64,000 nucleotides of DNA, from contig CM049311.1 in NCBI GenBank assembly GCA_026874595.1, forward strand, positions 38,150,676-38,214,675, in the 5' to 3' direction. The notes beneath the pieces are model-generated. The model was given only the letters and a program-made list of their open reading frames with translations. It was not told the origin of the DNA and searched no databases. Shown here one piece after another: positions 17,345-29,435 of the stretch (position 1 is its first letter; every line of letters begins with the position of its first letter). Made by a program: the position numbers and the translations under genes. The stretch is from Sipunculus nudus. Taxonomy: Eukaryota; Annelida; Sipuncula; Golfingiida; Sipunculidae.

Positions 17345-18315
17345 CCTAGTTATAAGGTCCAGTCACACCAAATCGCACGACTATTTGATCGCGCGATTGA
17401 CCCACGACCTGGTTGTGGCACGACCAGTCTCCACAAATTCGCCTTGATTCTGCAGTTGTTGTGTGAATTGGAAACTGCATGATGGTAGGTAATCGTACGA
17501 CTGGTGGCACGCTTGGTTGCACCATTAACCAGGATTGGTGACCATTAATCGCAAGATCAGTCGTGCGACAAGTCGTGACGATCATAAATAAGTGGTGCGA
17601 CTGGCCGTCGTGACTTGTGACCAGTCATTTAATTGGCCGTGCCTCAAATCGTGTGGTTACATATTCCCGGGCCCGTCAGCTGAAGTCATTTGCTCGCCAG
17701 CTCTCGTACAGAACGATATGCCTCCAAAGAAAGGAAAAAAGCAGTGGCAAGGGCCTGAAAAAGCTGGTTTCAGTCGTTGCCGAAGATGTAAAAACTGCAT
17801 CCATATATAGATACTGCACCAACAACAGACGATACAGAGCGTGAGCCTGTGCCGGAAACAGACGCCCGGAGGAGTGAAGAGTCAGCAGACGAGTTGGCTG
17901 TACAGCAGAAGAAGAGTCCAGACATGAATATAGAGTCCTCTGTGGAAGACTGTGCCATGCCCTATAACTCAAAAAAACTATACCTATAGCTTATAGTACG
18001 ACCAATCGTTAGGTCGTGCCACAGATCGTATGAGGTCGTGGCGAATCGCATTGCTTATCATAAGGTCGTATCACAAGTGACACCACCCATCGTCAGGTGG
18101 TCGTACCATGATGCACGACTGGTTGCGCAATGACCCAGGATTGGTGATACAACCTCCTTGCGAGCTCCTTCCACCTCATTTTTTTTTTAATCAGTCGCAA
18201 CTGGAATTTGTACCAATTTTCATCCATCGATCACCCACGACCTCCTCGATCGATCGCACGCTTTTCTCACGAATGTCTGGCGATTCCTCATATTTTAGGT
18301 CGTAGACTGGTCGTA
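17345..18315. mobile_element. CGTGCGAC-rich repeat element (family H)
   Basis: Two flanks, 17345-17640 and 17990-18315, are saturated with TCGTGCGAC/GGTCGTACGA-type words. They share the direct repeat GGTTGCRCMATKAMCCAGGATTGGTGA. The left flank opens with GGTCCAGTCACACC. (Ambiguity codes mark copy differences.) Between them lies a short coding-like remnant. The layout would fit a decayed DNA transposon of the Harbinger type, which carry a second, MADF-like protein, but no transposase remains and this assignment is an inference. Confidence 0.4.
17718..17990 (+). pseudogene. coding-like remnant inside family H element
   Basis: ATG at 17718 starts MPPKKGKKQWQGPEKAGFSR and stops at 17810 after 30 codons. 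In the next phase, from 17807, an acidic and basic stretch (DTAPTTDDTEREPVPETDAR, then SEESADELAVQQKKSPDMNI) runs to a stop near 17989. The composition is protein-like and unlike the flanks. A single frame change between the two parts suggests a broken gene of the element. Family not recognised. Confidence 0.3.
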
Positions 18316-18339
18316 TCTTTGGTACTGGTATCTTTTAGT

Positions 18340-19015
18340 GTCGCCGATATAACTTACAAGGGCTTCAAAGGATTTTCATGAAACTCACCATAGCTTTACT
18401 TACCAATATATTATCTCTCCCTAGATTATTTATGGGCAAAAACTACGCATATTTTATAAGTTCAGAGGTCACCGGGCAACATTGCGGTGTCGCCTCGATA
18501 ACTTACTAGGAATATGGTGGATTTTGGTATAGCTCGATAGAAATATTAACCAATATAATATATCGCCAAAGATCGAATTCCTTCAAAATCCATGCATATT
18601 TAACGAGGTCAGAGGTCACAAGACTGGTGGCGTCGTGATGACTTGCAAAACTCCGATGGGTTATCATGAATTTCACGATGAATATTAACCATTAGAGTTT
18701 CCCACCTGAATCACATATTTCACGAGGTCAGAGGTCACCAGGCTACTTTGTGGTACGTAAACTTCCTCGTGTCCGTGCATTTACTTTTAGTGTCGCCGTG
18801 AAAACTTCCCAGGGTTTTGCTGGATTTTCATGAAACTCGCCATAACTATACTAACCAATGGACTCTTTCACCCGAGGTCGATTACAGGCAAAATCCAAGC
18901 TTATGCATTTAGGTCAGAGGTCACCAGGCTACTTTGGGGTGTCGCTGCGATAACTTAGCAGGAACGTATAATGCATTTTGATGAACCTCAACAAAAATAT
19001 CAACCAATACAATAT
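18340..19015 (+). repeat. family F array with AGGTCAGAGGTCA in most units
   Basis: About five units of 120-150 bp share ATTTTCATGAAACTCRCCATA, AACCAATA, CAAAATCCATGCATATTTA and AGGTCAGAGGTCACCAGGCT, then GGTGTCGC-GATAACTT. Perfect AGGTCAGAGGTCA lies at 18606-18618, 18725-18737 and 18911-18923, and a degenerate form near 18460. A diverged fragment follows at 19680-19920. The family recurs in reverse orientation in a SMARCAD1 intron (61530-61975). No coding content. Confidence 0.7.
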
Positions 19016-19019
19016 CTTA

Positions 19020-20230
19020 CTTAAGCTGTGTACATTTAATTAAATGCATTTAACAGGCAATGACAAACCGGCCAAGATCATGCGACCATGGCAAAATTAA
19101 ACAAAAGAGCGGTCGTATGAAAATTAATTGGAGTGTACACATGCGAACGGTACGGCAAAGACAATGCGGTATGCGACTATCTGGCTATTTTTCGAATCGG
19201 TCTGCATGTGAGAGATTTTTTGCCGTTGCCGATCTTAATTGTACGGCCCCACTTGACGTCACCACTAATATGCACGGGCATTCTTTCCCATCAAATTAGT
19301 TTTTAAACCAGTGAGATGCCCCCGTAAAGGCAAAAAATATAGGCTAAAGTGGTAAAAAATACAGAGAACTGTGCATGGTGAAAGACATACGATGATATAA
19401 TCTGAATAACTCTTAAGATGTACGAAATAAATTCCAATACGTTCCTTTCGTTTTCGTCTTTGATTTATAAATAGGATCCAGTGTAAACCTTTACTTCTTC
19501 ATCATGTCGGCACGGTAATTTAAGGTCAATATTCAGAAGGATATATAGTCGCCCTGGAAGTCCATCGTAATGAACAAAACACGAGCAATTTAGTCTCCGA
19601 TTATAAATTTTGCCGAAATAATGTGTGCACCCAAAACGGATTGTCGTTTCCGTCGCCGATGCCGGATAAATTATGAATGCGTTCATAGCTTGAAATTCGA
19701 TTCCTGACAAAATCTATACATATTTAAAGAGGCCAGAGGCCAATCTCATCACCCGACTTTGGTGTGGTTGTCACGGGTAACATGGGTAACCAAAGATCTG
19801 ATGGATTTACATGAAACTCATTATAAAATTAACCAATGAATTTCTCACCTGAATTACATTCTCAGCAAAATTCACGCATATTTACTGAGGTCAGACGTCA
19901 CAAGATGTGCGATCGGCGTATATTTATGAACTTTTTGCGGTTGTCTTGTTTCCTGTCTGGCAATGGACTGCCAACTCTATGTATAGGCCCTAACTTCTCT
20001 GACCCAAATTAGAGCTTAAATAAGCATGAGGATATTAAAATTTCGAGATCGCTCGATGATTGTCACATTCGTAAAGCATACGGTAAATATTGTTATAAAG
20101 ATTTGAATCAGCTCTTGAAATGAAGGGTATATGCTTAATAAATGAAATAGGTACCATTAGCACATGTATATCATTATATATATGCAGTTCTTCAATGGCA
20201 TTTGCACATCTGAAGTATAACCATACCTTG
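19020..20230. other. no gene seen; diverged F fragment at 19680-19920
   Basis: The frames here are short and random-looking. 19680-19920 contains the family F words GAGGCCAGAGGCCA and GAGGTCAGACGTCA. Confidence 0.5.
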
Positions 20231-20416
20231 ACCAGTGAAAGCCGGCAGCCTGGTTGATTATCCGGGTATCATTAACACGGCTCGGGGGAGGTATGATTAC
20301 CGTATCACGTTACAAGGCTCACAGGCGATCCAGGTTAGACAGGGGTCGACCTCACCTGGAAAATCAACAGATCCTGCCAGATTCATACCATATGGACATC
20401 TGCCTGGCTATTCAGT

Positions 20417-20420
<4 letters not shown>

Positions 20421-20475
<55 letters not shown>

Positions 20476-20483
20476 CACACACA
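20421..20483. repeat. (CT)n-(CA)n microsatellite
   Basis: About 26 CT units followed by a short CA run. Confidence 0.97.
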
Positions 20484-20609
20484 CACAAACACACAGAGGT
20501 ATGGAACTGCTATTAACCTCATTCATGTATCAAATATACAGATTAGCAATTCAAATCATACACATACACACCTATCCACGCGCGCACACACACCTACCTA
20601 CTAATACAT

Positions 20610-20636
20610 ATAATATATATATATATAATATATATA

Positions 20637-20671
<35 letters not shown>
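20610..20671. repeat. (AT)n microsatellite
   Basis: Interrupted AT tract. Confidence 0.95.
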
Positions 20672-20672
<1 letters not shown>

Positions 20673-20959
20673 CAGTTCGAAAAAAAAATAAATGCTACTT
20701 TGCTCCTTTCATGAACTTGGACCATCGTAGGACGAAATTAGACCTATAAATTAATTGCTCATTATAACAGAAGAATATATATATATATTTATATATATAT
20801 ATAGATAAATATATAGATAGATATCACAGACCTGTATTTTCACAACATGTAACATCCTCTCTCTGTACCGTAGTTATTGTTGAAGGTGTACATCGTTGGT
20901 TACTTACCTTTACCGGTTGTTGTCTTGTTGTTACTGTATTCCCCCATGTCTCGGCTTAG

Positions 20960-21070
20960 ATGGACGAACATCAGGACTGGCCATTGTCCTGCCACAAGTC
21001 TCTGTGGGTTTGGTTATTGTGGCTGGCGTTTTCGTGCCGGGCTGGCCAGGAGTGCGTTAGGGATATCTCA
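20960..21070 (+). CDS. candidate first exon encoding a signal peptide (tentative)
   Basis: ATG at 20960 opens 37 codons that end exactly at a TCA|GTAAAT donor-like site at 21071. The product starts with a short polar segment, has a strongly hydrophobic core LWVWLLWLAFSC (residues 15-26), then RAG-QECVRDIS, which is the plan of a secretory signal peptide with a plausible cleavage after Gly29. Base composition is richer in GC than the surroundings. The frame continues only five codons into the putative intron before a stop. No second exon could be identified downstream and the ATG context is mediocre (T at -3, G at +4), so this remains a candidate. Confidence 0.25.
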
Positions 21071-21399
21071 GTAAATTGCCTGCCTGGTTGATCTAGCGTC
21101 GGCTACATCTGCCGGGCCCGCCGTACCAGTCATGTTGATGTTGGCGGCAAGTCTGTTAATGTAACGAGATACATCCCCCAGATGCCGAAGAAAGTATAGT
21201 GACCGCGCCAGACGCCAGGTGGAGCCTTATTTGTAAAGCAAGCTTGACCAGCTGATCAAAGTGCTACACGCGGCACCCTGCTGTTGTTGTAACACCGGCG
21301 TTAAGCATTTGGTTCTGTTAACATGTTCGGATATCATCGTTCCTTTGCATGAAAAGAAATGGTAACATGTGACATAACATTGCTAAGTACATCCGTGGT

Positions 21400-21694
21400 T
21401 TGGCAAGTATGTTTTGGATACCGAAACCAATATATGTATATATTATATTATATTCTTATTATATTATATATATAGACTGTAAATATATGTATAATATGTG
21501 TATTATCTCATATAATTCTGTTAAGTATGCATGATTAATATATAGTAGTCATATAAATATTTAAAAATATATATTATATTATACACAGTATAATGATATA
21601 TGACTATACAGGATCAATTTCATTAATATCATTGATACATATAATAAAACTAATTTTAGCTCCCAATTTTTAACTCCCAATTCAAGTGAGAAAC

Positions 21695-21728
<34 letters not shown>

Positions 21729-22020
21729 ATGATAATACAAACAATGTGTGTTATCTCATATAATTATTTAATTACATTCAAAATTCATACTTACAATATA
21801 TCTTATAGTTAACAATAGTAATATCAATCTATACTTTACATAATCACCTGACCCATACTAGTAAATTGTTATTCAAGACTTAGGGACTAAAACTGATACT
21901 AATAACAACATAAATGGTCTCAATTATCTGTTAATTAGGAAACCTTATATATTGGTAATATAAATTGATTCATTACTTCAAGGGACTCAAAGTTACCTTT
22001 AATAGTTATTTAAAAAAACA
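21400..22020. other. very AT-rich, nothing coding
   Basis: Dense ATATAT and TAATAT tracts, including a pure AT run near 21702-21727. Confidence 0.6.
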
Positions 22021-22023
22021 TTT

Positions 22024-22146
22024 TTTTTGGGGGGGGGGCTTTTGTCCTCTTTATCATTAAGGTAGGGGGGCTTTTGACCGGGGGGGCTTTTGTCCGGGGG
22101 GCTTTCGACCGGGGGGGCTTTTGTCCGGGGGGGCTTTTGTCCGTAG
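22024..22146. repeat. G-rich minisatellite GGGGGGCTTTTGTCCG
   Basis: Six runs of 6-10 G are separated by CTTTTGTCC, CTTTTGACC or CTTTCGACC. Units of about 17-18 bp occur from 22060 on, with a more diverged start. The G runs could support quadruplex structure on the plus strand. Confidence 0.85.
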
Positions 22147-22149
22147 GTT

Positions 22150-22725
22150 ATGCATGGGGATCACAAAAATCCTCTGGAGTGTTTTGCGCCAGTATATGGA
22201 CAGTATTGGTGATAAATATTATTATGAATCAGCATTACTTGATTTTGACACCATCAGAATTGGAAGAACATTAGCTATTTAAAGCTGGCCTCCCATTTAC
22301 CAATTTCTTTAGCCGGCCGGTAATTTGTTAACGGCCAAGTAATTTGCCAGTCTCGCGAGCAGGCGACCGCCCTAACACCTATACCGATTTTCCATGCAGA
22401 TCACCGGATTTTTCAGGTCATTTTTATTTCATCATCAGATTTGTAATTATTGGTAAATAATTCTATTAGCACAAATAGTACAAGTAGCACAAATGCTGAT
22501 TATTAACCAAAATTAGTATCAAATAGATTAGTATATATCAAGGTTGCAAAAATCACTATAATAACGAAGATTTGCAACCTGGGGATCTAATGATAATGCA
22601 TGAACCCTCCTTTCGTAATAATAAATGCAAATGAACTGTTCGTCATAAGTACACTATAATATACGAAAGCAAATGGTTTGTGCCTTTACTTGGTAAATAC
22701 AATCAATGTAATTGAAAAAAACTGA

Positions 22726-22782
<57 letters not shown>

Positions 22783-23942
22783 GTCAGTCTATAACTAAAA
22801 CAACCACCCTAAAGTAGGAGAGGCGTGGGGTGGGGGTGGGACTGATCACCGTGAAGCCATGCACGTTTGACAGGGCTACTGAAATATATCACGTAAAATG
22901 AAACCCAGTTGGGAATTATAAACCCCAATGCATGCACTGCTTGTCGAACACCACTAAAATCAATAAAACGTCACATATTTATACATTTGCAGACTTATTT
23001 GCTAACATTGTCAGGAGGCTTGTCACGGGTATTGCCTTCTGCCCTCTGTCTCACCCAGTCTGTACCATCTATACATGTTAAGGAATTTTGTCAATCTTTT
23101 CAGGCATGCAGGTATATGATCTTGTAGTTTGTGCGTGAAGTTGTTTTTTTTTTTCATTCTATCCAGGTATATCTTCTGTTAGTTTGTGTGTTGCTCACGT
23201 CTGTCGTTCAAAGCAGGTGCGGCCAGGGTTCGCGTCAAAAGCGTTTACGGAAGCTCGCTGTTTATCTTATGTTTTATGCCATTTGTTTAAGACTGAGTTG
23301 ATGTTTGACAAGACGTGTTTGACATCAATCAAATGAAAGCGTAGTGTCAGGGTCATGCTTCTAGGTCCAGGCGTAGAGCCGTCACGGCAGATTGTCAAGT
23401 CTTAGCAATGAATTAAGTGCTCGCGCTTATGGTGTATATATATATATATAGGATACAGACTTGCGTCCACATGCCGATATTTCCAGTGATTGTATTTCAT
23501 CATCAGACAGACACACAACAAATTGACAACATTGGAAAATTGTGAATCATATGTTTATAAATACAAGGACTACCAACAGAGGAGCAAGCACAGGTAACTA
23601 TATATCTTTATGTCAAACACTTAAATCTCGTTCTTGTGTTCAATGTTGGACTTTATCAACAGTCGGGATTGTGGACGGTGATATAAAATAATTTGACTCT
23701 ACCACGAGACCAATCTAGCCAGGTCCATGTTTTGAATTTATACTTACTTATCATCTCCCACATTATAAGACAATTCGGCATGGGGGATGATTAATGTACG
23801 GTAATAACCCCCTGCTTTTCAAAAAGTAAAATTTATATACACGAAATAAAATATTCCAATAATTAGATTGAGAGACTTTGGTTACATTTCTGTTTGCTAA
23901 TAACCATATTTATGACTCGATTATATTAAGGTTCACACGCAT

Positions 23943-23973
<31 letters not shown>

Positions 23974-24306
23974 TTATTTATATATGTATATATATAGAAG
24001 GTAGAGTTACCCTCCGATTCTAAACATTCTCTTGATGATCGGGACGCATCCCCTGAAACAGACTTTTGTGAAGTGTTGTTATTTCAATATTCATATGTAT
24101 ACTATGAATCATCCCCCCCCCCCCGAAGATAAATTGACGCCATGAACTGTATGCATACCTTATTTGGAAATTTGTTAAAAACACGCAAACACTGTCCACA
24201 TAATTACGAGAGCTGATCCAATGGAGTAATTCGACTAACCTGATATTGAATAACCCTTTATCTGTTGTTCTTTTTGTCTGGTCATTCCCGGTTAAACACC
24301 ACAATA

Positions 24307-24378
<72 letters not shown>

Positions 24379-25600
24379 GGATGTGACGTATTACCGGACA
24401 TATACTGTCATAGATTTATTTTATTATGACGAGCATTTTGAATACAATGTTTTAAAAGCATTGTATCACGCAGTAGATCAGGAGGTATGCCGGATCAACC
24501 AAAATATGTCATATCAGCTGAATGGTTAAGCTTGGCCGTAATCAAACATCACATACACACGCGCAGAGAAAATATAGCAAGCATGGTGACTGTGCTATAT
24601 GCAATAAATTGCCCGAGTCTGAGTAGATTAGGAATTTCAAGGTAAGATACTTTGATAAAATGAGTATACATGTACGAACGCTGTGTTTAACAAAAAAACG
24701 CTGGTAAAACCAAACAGACAACACACGTATATCGAAAACATGTATGGCAAAATTTCACAAGCATATTTTTTATGTTGTTTCAGGAGTTCCTTGATAATAT
24801 AGTTAGGTGAAAGCGCCTGTTATAAAATAAAATTCTGTATGAGGGAGATACAAACGGACACACCCTTTGGCAAACTTTTACCATACTTTTACTCCACGCA
24901 GACCTTTACCATACTTACTCCATGCAGACTGTTACAATAGACCTACTTACTCCACCCAGACTGTATATAATCGCAGCATGACCATAAATTTACCGGTATA
25001 AGTATGATTCGGTTTGCCATAGACAAACATGAGACGACTGTCCAGTTGTCATATAAACACTCCCCGATCACAAACAGCATAAAGACCTATACTCCTCTTG
25101 TGTCAATATCATATATATACCGGTCAAACAGATGCACGGTCTATTACACACTCGAGTTTGTCATAATGAATAGAAATCCACGTCTAATAAATTCTCCAAA
25201 TGTGTATCCAAAACGTGAAAAGGGTGCTGAGGGCGTGCAGTATAGTACAGGGTTTAGTATATCTTTAAATATGTCATATGAGCCTCGAGCACGGATAATG
25301 TAGATCCTTTCAACTAAATTAAGGTCATTAAATTAAGGTACATAATCATTTGCAATAATATGTGTATTATCTCATGCTGGTAACTGATTTTAACCTGAAA
25401 GTTTCTCCATGCATGCAGCAAACCACCCCGGCACATGCATGGGATACTATCTCCGATTGACCTGTTTTATACGTTGTTATGGTTCTGTGTGTAAGCACAG
25501 TCTATGCTTCTCTGTTTACCATAAGGTCCGATCTGGAGCACGTCCGACAATCCCAAACAAAGAAATATGATAGAAGGAACATCGATCAGAAGCTTAAATA
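22150..25600. other. AT-rich intergenic region with microsatellites, no gene seen
   Basis: Pure AT arrays lie at 22729-22779, near 23436-23450, 23946-23970 and 24310-24374. A C12 tract is at 24113-24124. A short 25-30 bp repeat (TTTACCATACTTACTCCAYGCAGAC-like) occurs about three times at 24877-24965. Open frames in this part look random. Confidence 0.55.
24310..24374. repeat. (AT)n microsatellite
   Basis: About 32 AT units. Confidence 0.97.
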
Positions 25601-25630
25601 AACTTCCAATCATAATGTTGCGCGGTTTAG

Positions 25631-25644
25631 CCACCAGGTGGCGG
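25631..25644. promoter_or_regulatory. CTCF-like core motif
   Basis: CCACCAGGTGGCGG matches every position of the bilaterian CTCF core CCASYAGRKGGCRS. It stands alone in AT-rich intergenic DNA. Function is not shown by the sequence. Confidence 0.35.
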
Positions 25645-25699
25645 ATACATGTTTAGCCCCACTGATCCCGCCCGATGCAAGCTTATTTCCAATCGTGTA

Positions 25700-25805
25700 C
25701 AGGAGTAATCGCACTGGTTTTGAACGAAATATTGGCAGATGCCATAATATTTTAAAGAGAATACACTATATTCAAAGTTTATTTAAAAAACCTGGTATAT
25801 ATGTA
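25700..25805 (+). repeat. family J repeat, copy 1
   Basis: ATTGGCAGATGCCATAATAT, then TTTAAAGAGAAT and CCTGGTATATA, align with ATTTTGGCAGATGCCAAATT, TTTTAAGGAGAAATCAC and TCTGGTATATA at 52305-52380. About 100 bp, diverged. Confidence 0.45.
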
Positions 25806-25829
25806 GGTCCGGTTAATAAGCTTTAGGAT

Positions 25830-27640
25830 ATAAATAACATTATCTTTCCATTATATTGCAAATTATTTACGCATAAAATAGCTTTCCCGATTAATATTAT
25901 TTAAGCACTCAACCGTAACCGATAGAGTTACAGGTTATATTTATTAACTGCAAGAACAGTTCCAGTGCTGGCTATATGTACAGATTTAATATTATGGTAA
26001 CTTTCTTTGCCTAAACATTTACATGCATATATACAGGCCAAATAACTGAACCAAAGTTATTAATTATCAAGAATTTGTGTCCCCTGTCCTAAAGGCAAAA
26101 TTTAAGCAAAGTAGGAATAACATTTTTATAACATTTTTTATTTGAGTTAGCTAAAATGCACTTTTTAAAGTAGACATTCACACATATTTGCATATATTAC
26201 TATAAATTTAACAAATAATGAATACAAAATGTACATTATAAAAATCCCCATGTTATTTTCCGCATTTTGGTGCTTGTTTCATTCTCCTATGTGTAAAAAC
26301 AATTGAGTTATGGTTATTTATTTAAAATTATTATGACCTTGTAAATAACACTTTCTAAAGACCACGCACAATATTATAAGTATACGAGTTCATTACTTAT
26401 AAAAAATAAGTTGTGTTTTTTATACCTTGGGTCGGGGTTTGACAACATAAAAAGCCCTCTCTGCCGCAGGTCTATAAAATGTAGCCGATCAATACATCAG
26501 TGGTTGCAGTGATAGAAATTATTGCCAGCGTCATGATAACATAATGTTAATGTGTGCACAGATGGTACACGTACATAGGTATCTAAACGAGAGACAAGAT
26601 TAGTAATCTGATATCACGAATTAAACTACACTATGGATCTTTAAATACTCACTATATAGGTTAGAGTCCACGTGTAGCAGCGTGCCTTCAGCTACGTGCA
26701 TATATTTGTTGTTATGGGGGCGGCGTATTAAGTACCTTGAGACCCTTTAATGGTCTTTTTTAACATGGAGGGACGGGAGAGAGAGTCGCATGTATAAGGT
26801 AAGTTAATTTTCCCGTCTGTCCAGAAAACTCGAACGATATGATGATTCAACAGGTTTCAGGCGTATATTATTGTCTGTTAAAGTTCGATTACGTTTAAAA
26901 AATCAAACACTTACTGTGGTAAATATTACGTCATGGTTCATTTGTTGTAATTTCATGATATAACCTTATTCAAAACGATGGCTTTTACGTCAGCCAACAA
27001 TTTCGTACCGATTATTTCAAATCCAAGTAATTCGATTAAACAATATATACAAGCAAGAAAAGGCCTTTGTGTTTTGTAGTTGAGCTGTAGGCTCTCTTTA
27101 TTATATTTTTGTTGCTGATATATAGAAGCATGACAGTGTCGTTAAGGGCGGGATGATACCTTTAGACATGTTATCAGCTGACCTCATCTCGTCTATAGCG
27201 TCTCGTCACAAGCCGTCTACTGTTAAACTCATTTATTGTTTTGTGTGTTTGTCACGTCTGTCTGTCTCCCTCAACCCCCCCCCACCCCCCTGTACTCACA
27301 TCAACCCAAACCAACCTTATTTCTCTCTCAAGATGAACGTAAACGGATATCAGTGATAAATTGAAAATGTTCAATATGTCGAATTAAGCATGTTATTTAT
27401 GTTGTAAGATGCACTATTAATTCATACAAAAATAGTATGATATTGTTATTATTATTATACCTCTACCTGGCGGCGAGAAGTATTATGTTTTACACATGGT
27501 TTGTTTGTGTGTAAATTTAACGCAAACATTTTTCAACAGAAAATTTTGTAGGGGCTAGGATATAGTACCCAAGGCACCATAGTTAAATGTTTGAGTTAAT
27601 CTATAGATCCCCGTCATATATTTCGTTTATTCAAAGTCTG
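25830..27640. other. intergenic, nothing specific seen
   Basis: AT-rich. GTAAGT-type sites (for example after ATGTATAAG near 26797) do not follow a convincing open frame. A C-rich tract lies at 27276-27290. Confidence 0.45.
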
Positions 27641-27644
27641 CCTT

Positions 27645-27905
27645 TAAATTGTGACCTACGGCTATTTTTTTTGTCCCTGTGGAGGCACAGAGCCACCCAT
27701 CCATGCAGTGAATTTAATTGTTGAACCTTCAAACATTCCTGAGTTGCTTTACCTGTGCCAGAACCGAAGATATAAGACAAACGCGAGAACGTTTGTGGCA
27801 CGTTTAAATTGGAGCTGGATGCACAATCCAATACCACCCTCTCATTGGTCTGATCACAATTCTTTGCCCTGTGCTGGCCTTGATGGTGGGATCCCGAGAA
27901 TCTTG
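27645..27905 (+). repeat. family I repeat, copy 2
   Basis: AATTGGAGCTGGATGCACAA, then CCAATACCACCCTCTCATTG, match 6120-6165. The left arm of the hairpin seen in copy 1 is not preserved. Confidence 0.5.
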
Positions 27906-28146
27906 CTTTTTCATCTAAGATGAAAGAGATGGCCGAGGGAGTCGTTTAAATATAAAACGTAATAATTATGTGGGCACAACTTGAAATAAATATCAGTTGT
28001 AAATTTGTGCCCCCCCCCCCTTCCCCAATTATTTTCTAAACAAACAAGCTCAATGTATATGGACATGTTAAAAATGTGAAAAAAAATGAAAGTCCAATAA
28101 TTAAGTTATCACACTGTTTTATGTGGTCGAAAAGAGGAGGGGGTAA

Positions 28147-28503
28147 GGTTAACTGAATTCAAGAATAAATACAGAGAGCATCTCCATGTCAGTCTCCTAA
28201 ATCAAATAGATCCGTCCAAACCATTAGGCTCATGCATGTACACTTATACTTGTATACCTGATAAGTTTTGTAGGAAAGAAATGTTTAGTAAACTTTGTTG
28301 TCGTGATTGAAATAACTGCACTTGCAGGGTTCCGATAAAATGCATTCCAGCGGAATAACTATATATACCTTATTAGGTATTTGGTAGACATTGGTCTTAA
28401 CCGTAAACGCTTCAGTATTAAACTGTATTTTTCTTTGGCACTATGACCAGTCAATAAAAAGGGTTTCATGTTTCCTACCTGTAACTCACACTTTAAAAGA
28501 AAG
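28147..28503 (+). repeat. family K repeat, copy 1
   Basis: About 340 bp match the reverse complement of 45880-46213. Landmarks are CTCCATGTCAGTCTC, AGGCTCATGCATGTACA, GCAGGGTTCCGATA, GCGGAATAACTATAT and GGGTTTCATGTTTCCTACCT. Both copies have a C/G homopolymer just outside the same end. No long ORF. Confidence 0.8.
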
Positions 28504-28719
28504 TCTGGAAAATTCTTTGGAGCACAGTGCATGGTGAATGTTGAATACAGAAAATAAATTGAAAAATGTATATTTTTGATCAATATATCTTCAAGTATTA
28601 AGGGGACAGTGACCTAAATTCACTGTTGGTAGATTTCAGTATTTTTTTTTTTTTTTTGCGGTGACCTTTTATATAAATACAGTGGTTGATTTAAGATACA
28701 GAAAAAAATATTTAACTCC

Positions 28720-28965
28720 AGATCTCGAGATAAGATATCTCGATATCTTGACATAAAATTTCGCAAAAAGAAATTTTAGGAAGCAAAAAAAAATATCTTG
28801 CAAAAAAAATTAAGGAACCAAACAAAAATATATCTTGCAAAAAAAATTAAGAAGCAAAAAAATATATCTTGCCAAAAAAAGTTTAGGAAGCAAAAAAATA
28901 TATATATATCTTGCAAAAAAAATTACGAAGCAAATATATATATATATATTTCGAGATCTCGAGAT
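28720..28965. repeat. ~36-bp A-rich minisatellite flanked by AGATCTCGAGAT
   Basis: About five units of GCAAAAAAAATTAAGAAGC plus AAAAAAATATATCTT lie between two identical 12-mers AGATCTCGAGAT at 28720-28731 and 28954-28965. The open frames across it are low-complexity Lys/Ile-rich and not genes. Confidence 0.75.
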
Positions 28966-29435
28966 TTCATAATGATTTTCCTTCGGCAAAATGCTCTGCT
29001 TTGGTCTTAAAGTCACACTATTCACCTGCCTTATTTATAGAATTTTTGTGATACCGGCTAACTGTGCATATATATATATTAAAGAAGTGAAGGTAATCCT
29101 TGCTGGGAAAGGTTCTCATAACGCCACTTTGACGAATAAACATTTTATCTACAGGCTACTTGTACACAAGGTATTTGAGCAAGTGTTCATATACAGATAA
29201 AAACATGTAACCGAGTTATTGAAAGATCCCCAGTTGACGTTCGTTAGAGCATGTGAAGCTATGCAATATTTGTCATTTACAGAACTCTACTCTCTGAATT
29301 GAAGCCAGATGTTTTTGCCGGAAGTCTTTCTATTACGATTGTTTGCAATTTTTGCACCCCCCCCCCCCCCCACCCTTGCCTTGGTGCAAGGCTGAGAATT
29401 ACACACCAGGTGACCCGGGCTCCTAACTGCATTAA

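Noticed and set aside
23200..23260. tRNA-like B box (GGTTCGCGTC)
   Set aside because: No matching A box or acceptor stem; no tRNA found anywhere in the window.
25004..25303. 99-codon plus-strand frame
   Set aside because: AT-driven composition, no motif, no splice sites or homology.
26745..26810. ATG followed by a GTAAGT donor as a first exon
   Set aside because: The frame stops (TAA) just before the donor.
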